64,000 bases of DNA from OLB23 sp965230965 (GTDB lineage Bacteria > Patescibacteriota > Microgenomatia > UBA1406 > HO2-37-13b): assembly GCA_965230965.1 (NCBI GenBank), contig OZ246401.1:248001-312000 (forward strand), given 5' to 3'. The position numbers and the translations under genes are program-made. The notes below the pieces were generated by a model, which worked only from the letters and a program-made list of their open reading frames with translations, did not search any database and had not been told where the DNA came from. This document shows, one piece after another, positions 59,616 through 64,000 of this stretch. The first letter of the stretch is position 1; every line of letters starts with the position of its first letter.

Positions 59616-59978
59616 ATGAGTAAAAAAAGCATATTTATAATTGACGACGATGCAGCGATTCTAGAAAGCTACAAGATCGTGCTAGAACAAGAGGGCTACT
59701 TAGTCGATATTGGCACGAGTGCAGATGAGCTAGAATCGCTGCTGGCTAAGAAAACTCCCAACCTTATCTTATTAGATTATAGTTTGCCAGGAGAAGATGG
59801 GAGCAATATCGCGCGCAAATATAAGTCTAATGCTAAGTTCGCAAAGGTGCCAATCATTATTATTTCTGCCAATTCGCGATACAAATCTGATGCAAAGCTT
59901 GCTGGCGCTAATGAATTCATAGAAAAACCAATCGAAATTGATTTCCTTCTATCACGCATCAAAAAATTTCTTTCATAA
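59616..59978 (+). CDS. Stand-alone CheY-like response regulator receiver
   Basis: A 120-residue receiver domain: FIIDDDAAILESY (acidic pair), LILLDYSLPGEDG (phosphoacceptor Asp, about residue 53), IIIISANS (Ser/Thr switch) and FIEKP (Lys). There is no output domain, so it may relay phosphate or act by binding. It lies between GlsB and the OmpR-type regulator and probably pairs with the PAS kinase (57.8-59.3 kb). Confidence 0.9.
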   Translation: MSKKSIFIIDDDAAILESYKIVLEQEGYLVDIGTSADELESLLAKKTPNLILLDYSLPGEDGSNIARKYKSNAKFAKVPIIIISANSRYKSDAKLAGANEFIEKPIEIDFLLSRIKKFLS

Positions 59979-60047
59979 TTCTTAAACTCCTTTAACTCTA
60001 TTCTTATCTCAAAAGCCTATCCTTTACCTAGAAAGAAGGTGAGTAAT

Positions 60048-60134
60048 ATGAAAGTAAAAAAATATATATTTAAAACATACAAAGGGTCATTTCTCAATGA
60101 CTTCTTTACAATTGTCTTGGGTCCATTAATATAA
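60048..60134 (+). CDS. Tiny predicted peptide (28 aa)
   Basis: ATG 60048 is preceded by GAAGGTGAG (spacer of 5-6 bases), a near-perfect Shine-Dalgarno of the type shared by other tiny genes here. The peptide has a basic head and a hydrophobic tail (KKYIFKTYKGSFLNDFFTIV). It may be a membrane-active or regulatory peptide. The start signal is the main evidence; no homologs can be judged. Confidence 0.45.
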   Translation: MKVKKYIFKTYKGSFLNDFFTIVLGPLI

Positions 60135-60144
60135 TGAGAAGATT

Positions 60145-60816
60145 TTATGATCGGATGCTGTAACCGAAGCCTCTAATAGAATGAATGAGTTTCTTCTTCG
60201 CATCAGCATCTATCTTCTTGCGTAAGTAGCCAATATAGACATCGACCACTCTTGTGTCAATATCTGGAGAAAAAAGCCATAAGCGATTTAATATCATATT
60301 GCGTGTTAAAACTCTCCCTTGGTTTCGCATAAGATATTCAAGCAACTTGTATTCTTGAGGAGTAAGAAAAATACTTTTTTTTCCTCTTTTGACATCCATT
60401 GTCGACGTATCTATTACGAGTTCGTCGACAATCAATTTGTTATCCGTGGGGTTTTTTGCTCTCAAACGCGCATGCACACGAGCAAGCACTTCATCGACTT
60501 CAAAAGGTTTCGTCACGTAGTCATCGGCACCAATGTTTAGTCCTCGTACAATGTCGGGAGTAGTATCTTGGGAGGTTAAAATAATAACTTGAACTTCAGG
60601 AGACTGTTTTTTTATTTCCTTGCACACGGCTTCTCCGCGCATTTTTGGTAAACCCAAGTCAAGCAAAACAACATCGGGTTGACTTTTTTTAACTTGAGCC
60701 ATAGCTTCAATACCATCTTCTGCTGTAACAACAGCATATCCCGCATCCATTAATATATCTTTAAGATATTGTTGTATTGCCGCGTCATCTTCAACTATGA
60801 GAATTGTGTCCACCAT
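60145..60816 (-). CDS. OmpR/PhoB-type response regulator
   Basis: A 223-residue regulator: receiver domain (1-120) with EDDAAIQQYLKD, VVLLDLGLPKMRG (phospho-Asp about 52), VIILTSQDTT and DDYVTKPF (Lys), then a winged-helix DNA-binding domain (about 128-223) with FLTPQEYKLLEYLMRNQGRVL and DTRVVDVYIGYLRKKID. Expected to bind direct repeats and regulate promoters. TATAAT on the minus strand (60829-60824) ends 7 nt before the ATG. Partner kinase probably the PAS kinase. Confidence 0.95.
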   Translation of the reverse strand: MVDTILIVEDDAAIQQYLKDILMDAGYAVVTAEDGIEAMAQVKKSQPDVVLLDLGLPKMRGEAVCKEIKKQSPEVQVIILTSQDTTPDIVRGLNIGADDYVTKPFEVDEVLARVHARLRAKNPTDNKLIVDELVIDTSTMDVKRGKKSIFLTPQEYKLLEYLMRNQGRVLTRNMILNRLWLFSPDIDTRVVDVYIGYLRKKIDADAKKKLIHSIRGFGYSIRS

Positions 60817-60947
60817 AGGCGTTATTATAAGCCATATTACAGGGCCTTTAACTGGGATAATATATGAATTTAGTAAGAGCCATGTAAGAAAAAACTGTTG
60901 AAAAACGCTGTATAGCTATCTACAATGAAACTCCAACCTGTTTTTCT

Positions 60948-61403
60948 ATGCAAATACCACAACATACAAACGAGTATTTTACCGTCAAATATTCGCACTA
61001 TGAGGCTGAGACTCAGATTATGCTTTCAATGCTTAAGTCAACATCCACAACCAAGGACTCCCCTCACACGTACTTCATATTAAAAGAAAACCTGCCTACG
61101 ATATTATCTGCTCAATGTTTTAATCCTAAAAATCTGAATTTTGCAGAAGAAGTAAAAGAAACCGAATGGGGCCATCTCTTTGAGCATATACTGCTTGAGT
61201 ATCTCTGTATTGAAAAAATTAATATGGGATATCGTCAAGCAACGCATAATGGGGAGACAGTGTGGAAATATCACAAACCCAATGACTTTCATATAAAAAT
61301 CGATGCCGGAACAAAAGATGAAGCAATTTGGGATATTTGTTTTTATAGGACAATCGCTCTTATGAAAAAAATTCTTGCTCAAAAAAAGCAGGCAGTCTCG
61401 TGA
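60948..61403 (+). CDS. Hypothetical protein with a CphA N-terminal-like segment
   Basis: A 151-residue soluble protein. EVKETEWGHLFEHILLEYLC and GETVWKYH recall the GHLIEHIALEL region of the cyanophycin synthetase N-terminal domain, but no ATP-grasp or Mur ligase follows; the protein ends after YRTIALMKKILAQ. It may bind an amino-acid or peptide substrate alone. The assignment rests on a short resemblance. Its stop codon lies inside the terminator-like hairpin that follows. Confidence 0.4.
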   Translation: MQIPQHTNEYFTVKYSHYEAETQIMLSMLKSTSTTKDSPHTYFILKENLPTILSAQCFNPKNLNFAEEVKETEWGHLFEHILLEYLCIEKINMGYRQATHNGETVWKYHKPNDFHIKIDAGTKDEAIWDICFYRTIALMKKILAQKKQAVS

Positions 61404-61474
61404 CTGCCTGCTTCAGATGGGGCGGCATCTGTATTCCCTCATCACCGACGGAGCTTTGATCTTTGCAATGTCAT
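61381..61474 (-). ncRNA. Structured RNA region with intrinsic terminator
   Basis: On the minus strand a hairpin CAGATG/CATCTG with loop CCGCCC (61431-61414) is followed by a perfect 10-bp stem GCAGGCAGTC/GACTGCCTGC (61411-61388) and seven U (61387-61381). Upstream lies AGGGAGGTG and a 10-codon ATG frame (61474-61442). The U tract gives direction: it terminates minus-strand transcripts, such as those from the 54-residue gene. It may be a 3'UTR-derived small RNA, or simply that gene's 3' end. Confidence 0.45.
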
Positions 61475-61528
61475 AAGCTATTTACACCTCCCTTAATCTT
61501 TGCGAATAAATAACTAGACTCCTCCAGC

Positions 61529-61693
61529 TTAAAAAGCGGGTGAAGTTTGGTCCTTACTTTCCTCTCGTCCTTTGTCCATTGGTTCTTCATCTTTAGTAAT
61601 ATGTGTAGTTGAGCCTCCCTTATGACCCTCATCACTTGGGAGTTCGTCTTTACTCATATCTTCGTTTTGATTTTGTCCTTTGTTTGCTAACAT
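61529..61693 (-). CDS. Small hydrophilic protein (54 aa)
   Basis: A 54-residue hydrophilic protein rich in Lys, Glu, Asp, Gly: MLANKGQNQNEDMSKDELPS ... GGSTTHITKDEEP. It has no membrane helix and looks disordered, like small stress/seed-type proteins. The leader GGAGGTGAATAAC before ATG 61693 is the strongest Shine-Dalgarno in the window. No family recognised. The structured region at 61.4 kb lies downstream in the same transcript. Confidence 0.6.
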   Translation of the reverse strand: MLANKGQNQNEDMSKDELPSDEGHKGGSTTHITKDEEPMDKGREESKDQTSPAF

Positions 61694-61933
61694 GTTATTC
61701 ACCTCCTTCCACTTTGTTTTGTATTGAATTGCTAATTAGGTTCATCATAAAGTTCGCATACAAAAAACCAATAAAAACCATGTAAGAATGTTATAAGAAA
61801 ATTTGAGGTGTATTGACAAAAATAGAAAGACAGTGTTGTTAAAGCTATACAAAGATACGCAGCCATTATATTGTCATAAATCTGCGCTCTATATGGTAAG
61901 ATAGTTTTCATACATAATAATTAATTCAACATC
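61694..61933. other. Intergenic region with no visible gene
   Basis: AT-rich and apparently non-coding. It must contain the promoter of the 54-residue gene on the minus strand and of the genes starting at 61934 on the plus strand. A TTGACA at 61815-61820 and a TTGTCA at 61871-61876 are seen, but no well-spaced -10 partner is convincing. Confidence 0.3.
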
Positions 61934-62029
61934 ATGGCATCAGGTAATGAATATTTAAACCTCAATGGAAAAACAGACGATAAGTTCAGTGTGCATTGGA
62001 TAGTTAATTACGACAAACCAAAAGAATAA
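61934..62029 (+). CDS. Tiny predicted protein (31 aa)
   Basis: A 31-codon frame: MASGNEYLNLNGKTDDKFSV then HWIVNYDKPKE. It has no membrane segment and no strong Shine-Dalgarno. The gap to the acyltransferase gene is 15 bp, so the two may be co-transcribed. Coding status is uncertain; it is listed because composition and spacing suit a small gene. Confidence 0.3.
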   Translation: MASGNEYLNLNGKTDDKFSVHWIVNYDKPKE

Positions 62030-62044
62030 TAAGATCGCACACAC

Positions 62045-64000
62045 ATGGAAACTACCGAAAGAAAACGGTTAGATAGTCTTGACGGCTTGCGCGGCATCGC
62101 AATTATTCTGGTGCTTCTTAATCACATTGATTCCACTTTTATAACCAACTCCTTTCCACATTTCTTAAAGCCTGTTGTTGCGTCATTTTTTTCAAGCGGA
62201 CTTAATGTGGGCGTCGCGTTTCTTTTTATTCTGTCGGGTTATTTAATGGCATTCATTTACCCACAACCAAAAAATAATCTTGCCTTTCTGCAAAAAAGAT
62301 ACACGAGGATCTTTCCACTTTTCCTTACTATGACATTTGTTATGTCAATGTATCGAGTCTTTCCTGGATTAGCACCGATAGTGAGAATTGGTATTGTTTT
62401 GTTAGCAGCTGTATCAACCCATATTATCTGGGTCTATGGGATAAAGAAAATTAATAAGCCCATATTATCGCGATCTCTTTTTATTGGATTTTTAGGCTTA
62501 CAAGTTATAGCGGCTGGCATATATGCACTGATTATCATGCGCCAGCCAGCAATTGTATTTAATCAATTAATCCCTTCATACCTGCGTGAAGGAGCAATAT
62601 GGCTTGTCAACGCAACTCTTACGCTTCCGTTTGGCGATTATGTCCCGATGCTCGATGGCGTCTATTGGACGTTAGTTTGCGAAGTTCTTTTTTATTGTCT
62701 TTATCCGATTATTTATGTGCCTTTTGTTAATGTAGTATCTAAACAAAAAAGGCCACTGCAGATTTTGTTTCTTCTGAGTCTTCTCCCGCTTTTTGCAGGA
62801 CTTACATTAATTTCTGAAAATATAATGCGATTTCATATGTTAAAATTCCCATTTTTTATTTACTTTGCCACTGGCGTAGCACTGGGTCATTTGTCACATA
62901 GAAATAGTCCCACACTAAAAAATTTCATCGATTCTGTAGGATTCATTGCTCACCCAATAACACTTTTTGCAATTATTGTCCTAATGCGACTTTCACTTGT
63001 TAGTGCGTCTGGACAACTTTATAACTGGATTGTTATGTTGTGGGCATTCCCACTTACGTTTGTTGTAGCGTCAATATTGCATGAAAAGAATACATTGGGT
63101 CGCTTTTTAAGCTCAAAATATCTTATTTTTCTCGGCACTATCAGTTATTCTATATATCTATCACATACTGGAATTGTTGATACGCTACACATATTATTTC
63201 GTCCAGATAGCCTAGTAAGCAATCTTATATTCCTTACTTTAGCTGTTGGCTTGTCAATTCTCATGGCTACGATTCTCTACCGTCTTCTTGAAAAGCCATA
63301 TTTTATAAAGACAAAAAATGCTGATGCAGAGATCGCACCTTCACACAACCTTACATTTAATCGTCTCTCTCTTCTTTTAATCATATTTATGATGGCTGGG
63401 ATTTTCTTTGCATATCAATCAAGTTTTAATGTACTTTCGTTTGATAAAACACATAATAAAGATGTCATCACTTCGCCAATTTTTGATGCACAAACACAAA
63501 AAATATCTCTAGATCAACAACCAGAAATTCTTATGAAGATAAAAAGCCCAGAAGATAAATTGGGAATAGTAACTGCACATTTAACATATGAATTTATGTC
63601 AGAGAAAAAGAACACATCTGATGAGCCACCACAAGAATTAATATTTCAAATAAAAGAAAGTGGTGCAAAAGAATGGTATGCAACATCAACTTATAAACCA
63701 AATGAAATTGGTGACAGCAAAACACATCCCTTTGGTTTTCCACTGATCGAACAGGCAAAAGATAAAGAGTTTGATGTGCGACTTGCATTAGCAAACACAC
63801 AATCTAAGGAAAATGTATATCTTAATATTGATAACGGAGTTGTTCTCCATTCTGTAAATCAGACGAATAAAAAAGAATTACTTACACATCCTGCAAAGCT
63901 TCTTAATTTATTGCTGCAAAGATTTTCTAATGTCGCAACCAATTCCGAAGCACAGATGGTAGTATTACAGATGGTGCCATTTATAGCATTTCTTATTCTT
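62045..64000 (+). CDS. OafA/YrhL-type membrane acyltransferase (3' end beyond the window)
   Basis: A frame of 652 codons open to the window end. It starts with the acyltransferase-3 signature: RLDSLDGLRGIAIILVLLNH (Arg and His of the active site), GVAFLFILSGYLMAF, and about ten helices up to YSIYLSHTGIVDTLHILF and LEKPYF near residue 418. A further membrane helix (about 440-458) leads to an extracytoplasmic domain from about 460 on, which contains SPEDKLGIVTAHLTYEFMSE. OafA-type enzymes O-acylate surface sugars, so this could modify the glycans suggested by the 38-47 kb cluster. Confidence 0.88.
   Translation, partial: METTERKRLDSLDGLRGIAIILVLLNHIDSTFITNSFPHFLKPVVASFFSSGLNVGVAFLFILSGYLMAFIYPQPKNNLAFLQKRYTRIFPLFLTMTFVMSMYRVFPGLAPIVRIGIVLLAAVSTHIIWVYGIKKINKPILSRSLFIGFLGLQVIAAGIYALIIMRQPAIVFNQLIPSYLREGAIWLVNATLTLPFGDYVPMLDGVYWTLVCEVLFYCLYPIIYVPFVNVVSKQKRPLQILFLLSLLPLFAGLTLISENIMRFHMLKFPFFIYFATGVALGHLSHRNSPTLKNFIDSVGFIAHPITLFAIIVLMRLSLVSASGQLYNWIVMLWAFPLTFVVASILHEKNTLGRFLSSKYLIFLGTISYSIYLSHTGIVDTLHILFRPDSLVSNLIFLTLAVGLSILMATILYRLLEKPYFIKTKNADAEIAPSHNLTFNRLSLLLIIFMMAGIFFAYQSSFNVLSFDKTHNKDVITSPIFDAQTQKISLDQQPEILMKIKSPEDKLGIVTAHLTYEFMSEKKNTSDEPPQELIFQIKESGAKEWYATSTYKPNEIGDSKTHPFGFPLIEQAKDKEFDVRLALANTQSKENVYLNIDNGVVLHSVNQTNKKELLTHPAKLLNLLLQRFSNVATNSEAQMVVLQMVPFIAFLIL

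Overview
The window looks like chromosomal DNA of an uncultivated bacterium of the Candidate Phyla Radiation (Patescibacteria, probably a Parcubacteria-like lineage). This is inferred from AT-rich DNA, compact genes, shortened HrcA and GrpE, a ribosomal protein S15 with a long basic extension, a tRNA carrying a group I intron, many small membrane or secreted proteins without recognisable function, and frequent promoters whose -10 box ends only 6-8 nt before the start codon, which predicts leaderless mRNAs. No rRNA or CRISPR array was seen.

Layout. 0-16.5 kb is mostly housekeeping: the end of mltG, then ftsK, pnp and rpsO on the minus strand; a GC-rich lipoprotein cassette (5.3-6.0 kb); a HAD protein; the heat-shock operon hrcA-grpE-dnaK-dnaJ under a degenerate CIRCE; rarA, efp, a bactofilin-like membrane protein and an alpha/beta hydrolase. 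16.5-18 kb is a mobile-DNA hotspot: an HTH-LAGLIDADG protein, tRNA-Asn(GUU) split inside its anticodon by a 240-nt group I intron, and a truncated serine-recombinase tail running antisense into the tRNA. 18-31 kb is accessory: small secreted and cysteine-rich proteins, a second GC-rich one-gene cassette (20.2-20.9 kb), a copper operon (csoR - copA - SafE/cupredoxin - copZ-like) and a small Tat operon (two TatA-type proteins plus TatC, one of them only 48 aa).

31-47.3 kb is the most striking region: a 2,372-residue protein made mostly of Ser-Pro-Ser repeats follows a tightly overlapping run of twelve genes for glycosyltransferases, sugar-type O-methyltransferases and a NodB-like deacetylase. 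Two of the glycosyltransferases carry DxH and W..GG..H signatures resembling polypeptide GalNAc-transferases. I read this as a candidate mucin-like glycoprotein system, either cell surface or phage/tail-fibre derived; the link is inference.

47.3-64 kb holds small metabolic and detoxification enzymes (VOC, Nudix, RidA, cupin, aldo/keto reductase, FIG phosphatase, B3/B4 editing-like domain), a PAS histidine kinase with two response regulators around a GlsB-type stress membrane protein, several tiny hydrophilic proteins with strong Shine-Dalgarno leaders, and the 5' part of an OafA-like acyltransferase that runs off the window.
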